This document shows, piece by piece, positions 1 to 8,448 of a stretch of DNA of 35,151 bases. Under the pieces are notes generated by a model. It searched no databases. It saw only the letters and a list, made by a program, of their open reading frames with translations, and was not told the origin of the DNA. A program made the translations under genes and the position numbers. The DNA comes from an uncultured Planctomycetaceae bacterium (GTDB lineage: Bacteria > Planctomycetota > Planctomycetia > Pirellulales > Pirellulaceae), in contig CAIYOB010000973.1 of NCBI GenBank assembly GCA_903927685.1, positions 1-35,151 of the forward strand, in the 5' to 3' direction. Position 1 is the first letter of the stretch. Each line of letters starts with the position of its first letter.

Positions 1-66
1 AGCTCAGTTGGTTAGAGCGCCGCCCTTACAAGGCGGAGGTCTACGGTTCGAGCCCGTAATCGCCCA
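1..66 (+). tRNA. tRNA-Val (anticodon TAC), 5' end cut by window edge
   Basis: The sequence folds as a tRNA lacking only its first eight bases. The D arm starts at base 2 (GCTC...GAGC). The anticodon stem CCGCC/GGCGG encloses the loop CTTACAA, giving anticodon TAC (valine, GTA codons). The T stem TACGG/CCGTA (42-46 and 54-58) encloses TTCGAGC. The acceptor 3' strand ATCGCCC (59-65) is followed by discriminator A66. CCA is not encoded, so it would be added after transcription. The missing 5' acceptor strand lies left of the window. Confidence 0.95.
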
Positions 67-161
67 CTGAATGTAACGACCTACCAGAACACCGTTTACG
101 ACATGACACGCCCGTTCGTGTAAGACTGTTGTGCATCCGACGAGGCGTGGAGAGAGAAACA

Positions 162-1538
162 ATGAGCGACAGTAAATCCGCCGATCACTGGAACATTCTG
201 GCTCGATTGCTTGGCACCGCCCCCGCCGACCTATCCGAGGAGAAGTCCGAATCTCCTGAATCGCCTGCGGCCGAACCGCAGGATGAAATACCTTGCGCAG
301 GGCCGGCAACGGAACTTGAGCCGCTACCGGAATCATCAGCGCCGGCGGTCGCGGAGTTGGCTGAGATGCCGGAAGCGGCGGCTGAGTCGGAACCGGTGAG
401 TGGTTCGGCGGCGGCTGCGAGATTTGATGACCTGTTTGAGCCGTTGGAGCCAGCACCTGTCGGGATTGCTCCCGACGAGTTCGCTCCCGTCGAACTCGCT
501 GAGCCGGCGCAACCCGCTCCGCGAGCCGAGGTTCCACGGACGCCAGTCAAGCCCAAGCCGGCCAATCACTGGCGGGAGTTGGCGGCAACTCTGGGCATCG
601 AGGTCGCCGAACCGGAGCCGGAACCGGAGCCGGCGGCAGAGGTCAAGGTGCCTGAGGTCCGCGCCGTTGTCGTCCCGCCGGCCTCGTCGCCCGTGCCGCC
701 GCGGACCTCGGATCGGCGGGCCCGAGCAGATTTTCGTTCGCGAGACGAGGAGAGGGAGGCGGAGCGGACGCCGCCCCGGGAGCCCGACCGCGAGTCGGTG
801 CGGGACCGAACGCCGCCGCGGCATGACTTGCGGCGAGCCTCGCTGTTCGAGGACCCCAATCTGTCGCTGGACACGCCCGGCGTCTTGGATGCGATTTTTG
901 ACGAAGCCGAGCCGGAAACGGCGGACGACCGGGCGAGCGTTGAGCCACCGCGCGGGGAGGTCCGCGAGGAACGAACGCGCCGTGAGGAGCGATTCGAGCG
1001 GCCCGAGCGGTCGGCCCCGAGGGGCCGTGGACGAGATGCGATTTTCGCCGACGCGCCCGAGGACGAAGATGTCGAAGAGGCCGCACCCGAGCGGAGTGAG
1101 ACGGACGGTCCGCGCGACGCCGAGGATGAGGACAAGTCGGCCCGCCGCCGCAAGCGGCGCCGCCGCCGCGGAGTACGTCGGGACCCGCGGGCGACGTCGG
1201 AGGAACCGCGCGATCGGGAGGAGATCGAGGACGAGGGCAGCGAGGACGACGAGGAACTGGCCGAGCGGCGGAGCGAGGCTCCCGATCTGCGGGAACGTCG
1301 TTTGCCCGTGAAAGATGAACTGCCCGAGGACGAGGCGGAAGATCATCTCGAAGAGGATGACGAAGAGGACGACGAGGAGGATTCCGGCGAGCGGCTGCGG
1401 TTGAAGCACAAGAAGATCCCGACGTGGCAGCAGGCGGTCGACGCCATTATCACTGTCAACATGGAGTCGCGGGCCAAGAATCCCGGCGGCGGCGGCGGAG
1501 CAGGAGGGCGAGGTCGTGGGCGCCGTTGGCGGCGGTAG
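162..1538 (+). CDS. Highly charged low-complexity protein with RGG-type tail
   Basis: No enzyme family is recognised in this 458-residue protein. The ATG at 162 is preferred over an in-frame TTG at 129 because a purine-rich ribosome site (GGAGAGAG, 149-156) sits just before it. A short motif occurs twice, HWNILARLLG near residue 9 and HWRELAATLG near residue 136, separated by Pro/Glu/Ala-rich linker. The middle is rich in Arg, Glu and Asp, with an (R/K)-rich run (RRRKRRRRRG) followed by acidic blocks. The C-terminus has an apparently ordered segment (IPTWQQAVDAIITVNMESRA) and then a Gly/Arg tail (GGRGRGRRWRR) like RGG nucleic-acid-binding tails. An RNA- or DNA-binding or condensate-type role is an inference from composition only. 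The CPBP protease gene starts 15 bp downstream, so the two may be cotranscribed. Confidence 0.75.
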   Translation: MSDSKSADHWNILARLLGTAPADLSEEKSESPESPAAEPQDEIPCAGPATELEPLPESSAPAVAELAEMPEAAAESEPVSGSAAAARFDDLFEPLEPAPVGIAPDEFAPVELAEPAQPAPRAEVPRTPVKPKPANHWRELAATLGIEVAEPEPEPEPAAEVKVPEVRAVVVPPASSPVPPRTSDRRARADFRSRDEEREAERTPPREPDRESVRDRTPPRHDLRRASLFEDPNLSLDTPGVLDAIFDEAEPETADDRASVEPPRGEVREERTRREERFERPERSAPRGRGRDAIFADAPEDEDVEEAAPERSETDGPRDAEDEDKSARRRKRRRRRGVRRDPRATSEEPRDREEIEDEGSEDDEELAERRSEAPDLRERRLPVKDELPEDEAEDHLEEDDEEDDEEDSGERLRLKHKKIPTWQQAVDAIITVNMESRAKNPGGGGGAGGRGRGRRWRR

Positions 1539-1553
1539 TGCGATCGATCAGTC

Positions 1554-2399
1554 ATGTTACGAAATCAGCATACCGTGCCTGCGGGCGCCATCCTGTTGGC
1601 GATGGTCTTTCCCACGGCGCTGACGCTGACTTACTTTGTGTTGCTGGCCGGCACGCCAGGCTGGCTTCAGCAGGCCGTGTATGTCGTCGGGAAAACGCTG
1701 CAGTTTGCGTTTCCGGCGCTAGTGGTTACCGTGATGCGCGTGCGGCCCGGGGGATCTCGGGCGGCGGGCGCGGCTCCGAGACTCTCACGGCGGTTGGCTG
1801 GATTGGCCCGCCAGCAGGCCCAGCGGCTGACCCTGCGTTTTCGGCAACTGTCCTCGCCACGTTCCGGCTGGTTCCGCAGGCAGGTCAGTTGGTTGTCCTT
1901 CGGGCTCGCCTTCGGTCTGCTTGTGCTGGCTGGGATGTTCGGGCTGTACGAATGGCTGTGGCAGGGAAACCCGGTCTTCGCGGATGCGACCCAGGCGATT
2001 CGGCAGAAGATCATCGGGTTGGGCATCGGACGGTTGTGGATGTACGCCGCCGTGGGCGTGTTCTATGCCCTTTGCCACTCCGGCTTGGAGGAATACTACT
2101 GGCGATGGTTTGTCTTCGGCCAGTTGCGGAGCCGTGAGCCGCTGGCCCGGGCCGTGGCGATTTCCAGCTTGGCGTTCATGGCTCACCACGTGATCCTGTT
2201 GGCAACCTTCTTCGGCTGGGCGTCGCCTTGGGCCTATGTGTTTTCGCTAGGGGTCGCCGTGGGCGGAGCGGTTTGGGCGTGGCTGTACGACCGCAGCGGG
2301 TCGCTGGTCAGCCCGTGGTTGAGCCACCTGGTGGTCGATGCCGCGATCTTCCTGGTCGGCTTCGACTTGGCCCGCGATTTATTGTCCGGGCCCGCGTAG
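1554..2399 (+). CDS. CPBP-family intramembrane (CAAX-type) glutamic protease
   Basis: This 281-residue polytopic membrane protein carries the three signatures of the CPBP/Abi family (formerly CAAX protease). These are EEYYWR at residues 179-184 (EExxxR), FMAHH around 208-212 (second motif with a conserved His), and HLVVDA at 258-263 (HxxxD). Hydrophobic segments lie near residues 10-35, 41-61, 112-136, 156-178, 200-221 and 225-275, consistent with a helical bundle burying the Glu/His active site in the membrane. The family cleaves membrane substrates; the substrate here cannot be told from sequence. A soluble Arg-rich loop occupies about residues 62-110. The start ATG lies 15 bp after the preceding stop with no strong ribosome site, so translational coupling is plausible. 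Confidence 0.9.
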   Translation: MLRNQHTVPAGAILLAMVFPTALTLTYFVLLAGTPGWLQQAVYVVGKTLQFAFPALVVTVMRVRPGGSRAAGAAPRLSRRLAGLARQQAQRLTLRFRQLSSPRSGWFRRQVSWLSFGLAFGLLVLAGMFGLYEWLWQGNPVFADATQAIRQKIIGLGIGRLWMYAAVGVFYALCHSGLEEYYWRWFVFGQLRSREPLARAVAISSLAFMAHHVILLATFFGWASPWAYVFSLGVAVGGAVWAWLYDRSGSLVSPWLSHLVVDAAIFLVGFDLARDLLSGPA

Positions 2400-2524
2400 G
2401 GTTTTCCCATCCAAAGTGGCCGGGAACTCGGCGCCGGCTGCATTGAACGGCAGCTCCGCACGAGGCGAATGAGCCGGTCGCGCACGCGCCGGTACTGAAC
2501 GGCATTCCATCCGCTGGACGGGAC

Positions 2525-2553
2525 TTGATCCGCCCCACGCGAGGAGCCATAAT
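2525..2553 (+). promoter_or_regulatory. Sigma70-like promoter for the receiver-histidine kinase gene
   Basis: TTGATC (2525-2530) matches four of six -35 consensus bases. CATAAT (2548-2553) matches five of six -10 bases. The spacing is exactly 17 bp. A start near 2560 would leave a leader of about 40 bases before the GTG codon at 2601. This suggests the kinase is transcribed separately from the protease gene ending at 2399. The rest of 2400-2600 shows no gene. Confidence 0.5.
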
Positions 2554-2600
2554 GACCCCGTGTCGCCGGGATCGATCGCGAAACGACCGGGAGGCGTGGT

Positions 2601-3737
2601 GTGAACGCGGCGAGGATTCTGATTGCTGCTGACGAAGCCGTGGCGGGGTGCGACGTCCCTGAGCGGCTGGTCAGTCTGGGTTACGAAGTTGCGGGCCGTG
2701 TCGCCAGCGGCGAACAGGCCCTCGCGGCCATCGAACAGCAGTTGCCCAGCTTGGTCCTGATGGACGTCGACCTGGCGGGGGCGAGCGACGCAGTCGCGAC
2801 CGCCGGTCGGATCCGTGAGCGGTATGACGTGCCGGTGGTCTTCCTGGCAGCGGATTCCGCCGCGCCGACGCTGGACCGGGTGGAGCGAGCCGAGGGTTGT
2901 GGCTGCCTGCTCCGATCGTTTGGCGAGCAGGAACTGCGTTTGGCGCTCGAACTTGCCTTGCAGCGGCACCGCACCGACCGGGAGTTACGGCGACGGAATC
3001 AGCGACTCGAGCGGCAGGTCGGAAAGCTGACCGTGGACCTCGAAGCCGCCCACCGGGAACTGGAGGTGCTTTCGTATTCGGTGTCCCACGACCTGCGGGC
3101 TCCGTTGAGGGCCATCGGCGGATTTGCCGACATCCTGGCCGGCGATTACCAGGCTCGACTGGACGAGGAGGGCTGTCGCCTGCTGGGCATCGTCCAGGGG
3201 CAGACCCGGCTCCTGGTCCGCCAGGTGGAGGCGTTGCTCCGCTTCTCCCGTCTGGGCCGTCACGAGTTACAGCGGCAGGAAATCGACCAGAACCAACTCG
3301 CGGGCGAGGTCATCGAGGAACTGCGCCGAGCCGAGACGGACCGCGAAATCCAGTTCCATGTAGCTCCGCTGCCGCCTGCCCGGGCCGACGTGTCTCTCTT
3401 GCGGCAGGTCTGGCACCAGTTGATAAGCAACGCACTCAAGTTCACCCGGTCGCGGGCCACCGCCATGATCTGGCTGGGCAGTTTCGCGGCGGAACAAGGG
3501 GCGGTGTACTTCGTTCGCGACAATGGCATCGGGTTCGACATGGCGTATGCGGGCAAGCTGTTCGGCCTTTTCCAGCGGCTGCATGGGGCCGATGAATACG
3601 AGGGGATGGGTGAGGGCCTGAGTTTGGTGCAGCGTATCGTCCACATGCACGGTGGTCGGGTTTGGGCCCAGGCCGAGCCGGAGCGGGGCGCGACCTTCCA
3701 TTTCTTGCTGCCCGGTCCGGAGACCGATGGCGAGTGA
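2601..3737 (+). CDS. Receiver domain fused to HisKA/HATPase histidine kinase
   Basis: This is a 378-residue cytoplasmic signalling protein with no membrane segment. The GTG start at 2601 has a good ribosome site (GGGAGG, 2589-2594). Residues 5-120 form a receiver fold with acidic residues D11/E12 and phospho-acceptor D55 (LMDVD). The lysine usual after strand 5 is replaced: the segment reads CLLRSF, and the usual Thr/Ser position reads FLAAD, so switching may be altered. A coiled linker (about 121-155) leads to HisKA with the H box SHDLRAPLRAI and phospho-His H163. The HATPase domain follows, with an N box (LISNALKFT), G1 (VRDNGIGFD) and G2 (GMGEGLSLV). The overall kinase resembles phytochrome-type or hybrid light/redox kinases, but no sensory domain is present. 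Input probably comes through the receiver. No cognate regulator is adjacent. Confidence 0.9.
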   Translation: MNAARILIAADEAVAGCDVPERLVSLGYEVAGRVASGEQALAAIEQQLPSLVLMDVDLAGASDAVATAGRIRERYDVPVVFLAADSAAPTLDRVERAEGCGCLLRSFGEQELRLALELALQRHRTDRELRRRNQRLERQVGKLTVDLEAAHRELEVLSYSVSHDLRAPLRAIGGFADILAGDYQARLDEEGCRLLGIVQGQTRLLVRQVEALLRFSRLGRHELQRQEIDQNQLAGEVIEELRRAETDREIQFHVAPLPPARADVSLLRQVWHQLISNALKFTRSRATAMIWLGSFAAEQGAVYFVRDNGIGFDMAYAGKLFGLFQRLHGADEYEGMGEGLSLVQRIVHMHGGRVWAQAEPERGATFHFLLPGPETDGE

Positions 3738-3782
3738 CCGGCGTTTCCGAAGATGCGGGACACCTCGGCCCACCAGCCCGCC

Positions 3783-3895
3783 CTTTCACCTGCTCTTTCA
3801 CTTAATCTTTCACCTAATCTCGGATGCCAGGAAGAGATAGTGCTGCGGGAGGTGAGAGATTAGGTCAGAGGTGAAAGATCAGGTGCAAGATTAGG
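3783..3895. repeat. Inverted arrays of a 12-bp repeat (consensus AATCTTTCACCT)
   Basis: The left arm holds three consecutive 12-bp units: CTTTCACCTGCT (3783-3794), CTTTCACTTAAT (3795-3806) and CTTTCACCTAAT (3807-3818). The right arm (3854-3895) carries the same unit in opposite orientation (AGGTGAAAGAT, AGGTGCAAGATT). Perfect pairings include 3812-3821 with 3856-3865 (10 bp) and 3805-3815 with 3869-3879 (11 bp), so several registers of hairpin are possible. It fills the gap between two convergent genes, where it could act as a bidirectional transcription end. Confidence 0.85.
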
Positions 3896-3964
3896 GCGTA
3901 GGGTGTTCTGCGGTCCCGCGGCGAAAGCAGAACTTGTTCAAGGTGTTTCTCGGCGATCGCTTCG

Positions 3965-6853
3965 TCACCGGGGCCGCGCCGAACCGCCCACGCCGGCTGC
4001 GGCAAAGTGGGCGGCGACCTCGTCCGGACGCAGGGGCCGGTCGTACACGGCGACCTGGTCGATGCGGCCTTGGAACGGCGCGAAGCGGTCGTTGCGAGCG
4101 CCCGCGAAAACCTGGCCGCACTCGTCCGGAAAGGTCGGCGTCAGGCGTCCCTCGATCTCCGGTTCGACGGAGCCGTTCAGATAAACCCGCACCGTGTCGC
4201 CTTGGCGGACCAACACGACATGATTCCAGGACTGCAGCGGCAACACCGTCGTGCCCGCCAGCAACGCGTTTCCTTGGTTGCCGTTGAAGGCGATCAAGCG
4301 GCCGGCGTCGGTCGAGGTCCCGCCGATGCCCAGGTGTTCGCCCGGCGCATCGGCCGCGCCGTCTACGCCTCGTGACAGAAAGTACCCCGTCACGGCCCGG
4401 GCATTGACGGGCAGTTCGTTCCAGATCCACAACTCGACCGACCAGTCCCGCGGCAGCCCGGCAAGGCTTGCCTTGAGCCGCCCGCCCGTGAAATTCGCCG
4501 TGCCGGAGTCCGGACGCCGAATCGTCGCGCCGTCCTCCAATTCCGCCTGACAGCCGTGTCCGCTGGCGTCGGGGACGCAGTGCTCAGCAGCTTCGTACAA
4601 CGTCCACCAGGCCCGCGGCCGGCTCTGGCGAATCGCGTCCGCATAGCGTTGCAGGTCGGCCGGAGCGTTGGGCCGGACCGCCTGAACCGGCGCGGTTCTC
4701 GGCGGCGGGATCGGTCGGGGCGGGGTTAGTCCGGAAGCCCGGTAGTGGGCCGCGATCTCGTCCGCCGTCAGCGCCCGCGTGTACACGGCGATGTCATCCA
4801 GCTTGCCTTCCAGTGTGCTGTCCAGATCGTGGCGGCCGCCGAAGAATATCCGAGCGCTGGGCACCGCCTTCCGCTCCGCCTGGCCGACGATCTCCGGTTC
4901 GGCTTGCCCATTCAAGTAGACCGTCACCTGGCGGTCGTGGCGGACCAAGGCGACATGATGCCAGGCTCGCAGGCGCAGCGGCGTTCGGCCGGCGAGTTCG
5001 GCGCCCAAGCCGTTGGCGAACTGCAGCACGCCATCGCCGGCCGCCGCGCCCGAGATTTGCAGCTGGTCGGCGGACGCCCCCGTGTCGCCTTCGGCGCCCG
5101 CGGCGAACAAGCGGCCGCAAACGGCCCGCGCATCGGCCGGCAGGCCGTTCCAAAACCAGAATTCGACGCTGTAGTCGCCGCTCCCCTCCGGCGCGGCCGC
5201 CTTAATCCGGCCCCCCGCCACGTGCACGCCCCGGTTGGGCGTCTGCTCGGCATAGTCCAGGTCGTAGGGACTGCGGCCGGGCAGATAGAAGGCTATGCCC
5301 GGCTCGTACTCGGCCGTATGGCTCTTACCGGATGCATCGCGGGCGACCGGGCCCGCCAGTTCGTCCAGGCGCCAGAAAGCGGCCGGCTGGGACTGCTCGA
5401 CCGCCCGAACGTAATCGTCGGCGGGCGGCATACGCAGCGCACGCGGCTGGCCGGACACCTGCTCCAGCAGCGCCAGCAGCTGGTCGACGATCTTCGGCTC
5501 GGCTTCGACCTCCAGCCCCGCCGTCCGCGCGGGCCAGGTCGTATAGCCGCCCAGGAAATGCTGTTCGGGGGGAGGAATGTAGCCGAACGCCCCATTGGCC
5601 AGTTCGAGATTGCACGTCTGCTCCAGCGGACTCTGCGCCTTCAACTTCAGCCCCGTAATCCCGAAAACTTCGGCGGGCAGTGCCGTCATCGCCAAGTCGC
5701 CGATCCGCACGGCTTGCAGCAGGACCTCGACCTCCGGCTGCTCGTGCAAGTGAATGGCCTCCAAGGCGTACACCTCCGGTTGGTTCTGCGGTAGCCGGTC
5801 TTGAACCTGGGCGGCCAGTTCCCTGGCCCAGGCCAGGCGTTTCTCATCGGGCGCCCGGCGTGCCAGCTTCAAACGCGACTCGGCCATCGCCAGCGGCACC
5901 CAAGCATGGTAGACGATCTGCTGGTACGCCTCGTGAGCCACTTTGGCGACGGCCTGCGTATAGCCCTCCAGGCCGGGATCGTTGGCCGGCTTGGCGTAAT
6001 CCATCCACATGCTGTCGCCGCTGGTGCCTTGGGACATCAGGCCCACGAACGGCGACGCGGCATCTTCCGCGCCGATCAGGCGGGCCAGCGCATCGCCGAA
6101 CCGTCCGCAGAAATCGCTGGAGACCGCCGGCGAGCCTTTGTAATGCAGGGCGTAATTGCCCAGCACGGCGATCGGCCGCCCCTCGGGCGACTGGACGGAC
6201 AGCAGCGTCAAGCCCTGGTCGGCCGGGCCGGCGGGGCCGACGTGCTGCGGACTTTGATGGCCTGGATGCATCATGGCACGCACGGTCCGGTCGCCAAACG
6301 GATCGTTGGGCATCCGGTCCGGCCGGTAGATCCAGCGGCGACAGTGGTTATGGGCATAGTCCCGGACGCTCGCCCAACCCACCCGAGCCGGCTGAAGATG
6401 CTCCGCGGCCAGCACGATACTCTGCACGATCCGGCCCGGCAGGAATTGGGTGTACGCGGGATCGGCCCGGCTGCCCAGCGCGCCCATCACCGAGGGCGCG
6501 GAATGCGTGTGCGTGGCCGAGATCAGCATCCGTTCGGCAGGGATTCCGGTCGCCGCGCTCGCCTGCCGTTTGACCTGATCCAGGAAGTCCTGCGTCATCA
6601 TCAGGTTGTCCACAACGACCAAGGCAATTCGCGTCTGGCTGTCGTCCAGGATCAACGCCCGCGACATCAAGCGATCATAGGCACGGTCCGCCGTACGTTC
6701 CAGGAACCCGCCGCTATTGATCACCGGGAACGTGGTGGGGGTGATGTCCACCTGGGCGGCGCCGGCGCGAAACGGCTTGGCCTCGGCGGCGGAAACAGAC
6801 GCCACGCCGGCCAGGCACGAGGCGAAGACCAGCAGGCAACGGACGGTTCTCAT
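3965..6853 (-). CDS. Exported neutral/alkaline ceramidase-type hydrolase with two LamG domains
   Basis: This is a 962-residue protein with an N-terminal signal peptide ending near SVSAAEA (residues 20-25). Residues 28-470 match the neutral/alkaline non-lysosomal ceramidase N-terminal family (PF04734). Evidence is the opening GAAQVDITPT, the zinc-type motif ISATHTHSAP with H115 and H117, a further H238, and SQGTSGDS around 274-281 where the family has its catalytic Ser region. The family hydrolyses the amide bond of ceramide, but bacterial members with this architecture are not proven ceramidases. Two concanavalin A/LamG-type beta domains follow at about 478-705 and 735-956. They are internal duplicates, both ending in the pattern AVYxRxLxxDE(I/V)AAH, and probably bind glycans or surfaces. 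A ribosome site (GGAGA) precedes the ATG. The TPR/FMN-binding gene lies 20 bp upstream on the same strand, so an operon is likely. Confidence 0.88.
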   Translation of the reverse strand: MRTVRCLLVFASCLAGVASVSAAEAKPFRAGAAQVDITPTTFPVINSGGFLERTADRAYDRLMSRALILDDSQTRIALVVVDNLMMTQDFLDQVKRQASAATGIPAERMLISATHTHSAPSVMGALGSRADPAYTQFLPGRIVQSIVLAAEHLQPARVGWASVRDYAHNHCRRWIYRPDRMPNDPFGDRTVRAMMHPGHQSPQHVGPAGPADQGLTLLSVQSPEGRPIAVLGNYALHYKGSPAVSSDFCGRFGDALARLIGAEDAASPFVGLMSQGTSGDSMWMDYAKPANDPGLEGYTQAVAKVAHEAYQQIVYHAWVPLAMAESRLKLARRAPDEKRLAWARELAAQVQDRLPQNQPEVYALEAIHLHEQPEVEVLLQAVRIGDLAMTALPAEVFGITGLKLKAQSPLEQTCNLELANGAFGYIPPPEQHFLGGYTTWPARTAGLEVEAEPKIVDQLLALLEQVSGQPRALRMPPADDYVRAVEQSQPAAFWRLDELAGPVARDASGKSHTAEYEPGIAFYLPGRSPYDLDYAEQTPNRGVHVAGGRIKAAAPEGSGDYSVEFWFWNGLPADARAVCGRLFAAGAEGDTGASADQLQISGAAAGDGVLQFANGLGAELAGRTPLRLRAWHHVALVRHDRQVTVYLNGQAEPEIVGQAERKAVPSARIFFGGRHDLDSTLEGKLDDIAVYTRALTADEIAAHYRASGLTPPRPIPPPRTAPVQAVRPNAPADLQRYADAIRQSRPRAWWTLYEAAEHCVPDASGHGCQAELEDGATIRRPDSGTANFTGGRLKASLAGLPRDWSVELWIWNELPVNARAVTGYFLSRGVDGAADAPGEHLGIGGTSTDAGRLIAFNGNQGNALLAGTTVLPLQSWNHVVLVRQGDTVRVYLNGSVEPEIEGRLTPTFPDECGQVFAGARNDRFAPFQGRIDQVAVYDRPLRPDEVAAHFAAAGVGGSARPR

Positions 6854-6872
6854 GGAACAGTTCTCCGCATTG

Positions 6873-8252
6873 CTATTTCATCGCGCTAGCGAGGGCCTTG
6901 GCAGTCGCGTTCAAAATGGCATCCGAGGTGATCGTGGCGCCACTGACCGCGTCGACACCTTTGACGTCTTGTTTCTGGACGATCTGCCGCGGTGTATCGG
7001 TCAGCGCCGAATAGAACTGTTTCTCCTCGTGCCGCTTGACCTGGACCGACTCGATTCGACCGCCATACACCTTGACCTCCACGACAACTTCGCCGGCATA
7101 GCCGATGCTGCTGGCCGTGTAGACCCCATCCGGGACTTTCGTCACGTCGCACAGCTCGAACAACCGCACCGCATCCAAGCTGGCCCGGGCGCGGTTCTTG
7201 TAGTTCTCGGCCGCCTTTTCGCGTTTGGTCATCGGCGGCGTAGTGAGCACTTTCTGGTAGAAGCCGATCGCTTCCTGGAACCGTCCGGCCAATCGGCACG
7301 CGTCGCCGGCAGCCAAATACGCCGGATGCGGTTCGCCGCCCACCTTGACGTACGTCGCCGCCACTTGCAGGGCTCGCTCCGTTTCTCCCATGTCGGCCAG
7401 CAGCTTGATCATGCCGATCCGCAACTGGCGCTGATTCAGGAATTCCATCGCCAACTGCTTGTTGCCCAGTCGCCAGTAGCACTCGGCCAGGTGCAGAGCC
7501 TCCGGGTCCTGCATGCCGATCCCCGCCTTGCGCCACCAGAACGCCGCTCGCTCGTAGTCCTGGAAGAAGCGGAAGTACATTCCGGCCAGGCTCTTCATGA
7601 CGCGCGTTCTCAGCTGCGGGTTGTCCTGGTGGAGGGTCAGCAAGTGGTGCATGAACCGGACGCCTTCGCGCCAGCGGCCGGGATTGGGATTGACCACATC
7701 CCAGATGTACTGGCCGATATTCTTCTGGTTGTTCCACGGAGGCGGCGCCGGCTCGGGCCACTGGAGATCCAGCGATTGCGGATAGTTCAACGGCGTTGCG
7801 TCATACCACTCGGGCGGCGTGCTGCCCTGCTGGTCGATCCATTTCTCCAGTTCGGCCCGCGTCCGGCGATCCCCGGACGCCGCGGCCGCGCCGGTGGACT
7901 TGGCCGACGACGCGCCCGCCACCTTGCTGCCGCTGGTGCCGGCCCCCGTGCCGACCGGCGGACTGTCCGGCTTGTCGGTCAACACGTACCGTTTGTCGCC
8001 CAGCGTGACCGCGTGGATCCGGCTGTACTCGTACGTGCGCGTATAAGGCCGCCCGCCGAGCAGCGACTCGAACGTGACTTTCTTGGCCGCTTTGTCGATC
8101 TTGGTGACCTTGCCCTCAAGCTTGGCGCCGCTGAGCAGTTCCAGCGTGTCAGCCATCGCCAGCGACGTGGGAAACAGCCACCAGAGAAGACTGACGACCA
8201 GGAGCGCCGGAAACGAGACGTTGGGACGGTATGCATCGGGGCATGCAAGCAT
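6873..8252 (-). CDS. Exported TPR-like protein with C-terminal FMN-binding domain
   Basis: This 459-residue protein has a hydrophobic signal segment (about residues 12-32) ending SLAMA/D. A small beta-rich part follows (TLELLSGAKLEGKVTKID to about 92), of a kind common in planctomycete exported proteins. Then come a Gly/Ser/Ala linker, a helical region with TPR-like character (about 180-360), and an FMN-binding domain (PF04205) at 373-459. That domain begins DGVYTASSIGY and ends with the covalent flavinylation signature VSGATIT. In NqrC/RnfG-type domains the Thr corresponding to T440 is esterified to FMN by ApbE. The arrangement predicts a periplasmic flavoprotein with a protein-interaction scaffold. 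No apbE or redox partner is in view. The start at 8252 has a GAGG ribosome site. The gene reads into the ceramidase-like gene 19 bp downstream, which suggests shared transcription. Confidence 0.85.
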   Translation of the reverse strand: MLACPDAYRPNVSFPALLVVSLLWWLFPTSLAMADTLELLSGAKLEGKVTKIDKAAKKVTFESLLGGRPYTRTYEYSRIHAVTLGDKRYVLTDKPDSPPVGTGAGTSGSKVAGASSAKSTGAAAASGDRRTRAELEKWIDQQGSTPPEWYDATPLNYPQSLDLQWPEPAPPPWNNQKNIGQYIWDVVNPNPGRWREGVRFMHHLLTLHQDNPQLRTRVMKSLAGMYFRFFQDYERAAFWWRKAGIGMQDPEALHLAECYWRLGNKQLAMEFLNQRQLRIGMIKLLADMGETERALQVAATYVKVGGEPHPAYLAAGDACRLAGRFQEAIGFYQKVLTTPPMTKREKAAENYKNRARASLDAVRLFELCDVTKVPDGVYTASSIGYAGEVVVEVKVYGGRIESVQVKRHEEKQFYSALTDTPRQIVQKQDVKGVDAVSGATITSDAILNATAKALASAMK

Positions 8253-8344
8253 GGGTGGACCTCAACCTGAGCAGCCTGCCGGAGTGAGCGTTTGGAGCTT
8301 CAATGTAGCCCACGCGTGGCCGGCTGGGAAGGCGAGCGGCCGCC

Positions 8345-8430
8345 GGGTGCCTGGGGTCGAGCCACGAGGTACGAGTGGCGAGCCCCCAGTTTCATCTCTG
8401 GGGGCTCGCTGCACTCAAGATCCAGCACCC
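8345..8430. repeat. REPIN-like hairpin, REP family A (CTGGGGGCTCGCTGC type)
   Basis: Two copies of a REP-like unit face each other. The inner stem GCGAGCCCCCAG (8378-8389) pairs perfectly with CTGGGGGCTCGC (8398-8409) around an 8-base loop. The outer parts (GGGTGCCTGGGGTCGAG at 8345-8361, and CTCAAGATCCAGCACCC at the right end) pair imperfectly. The same unit recurs at 21368-21400 and 28804-28879. It lies just downstream of nrdJ and upstream of the TPR/FMN-binding gene, so it may also protect or end the nrdJ transcript. There is no T tract. Confidence 0.8.
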
Positions 8431-8448
8431 AAGATCCCGCCGCAGGAC

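Noticed and set aside
2552..2629. Short open frame starting at an ATG overlapping the kinase promoter
   Set aside because: It overlaps the -10 element, lacks a ribosome site and is antithetical to the well-supported GTG start at 2601.
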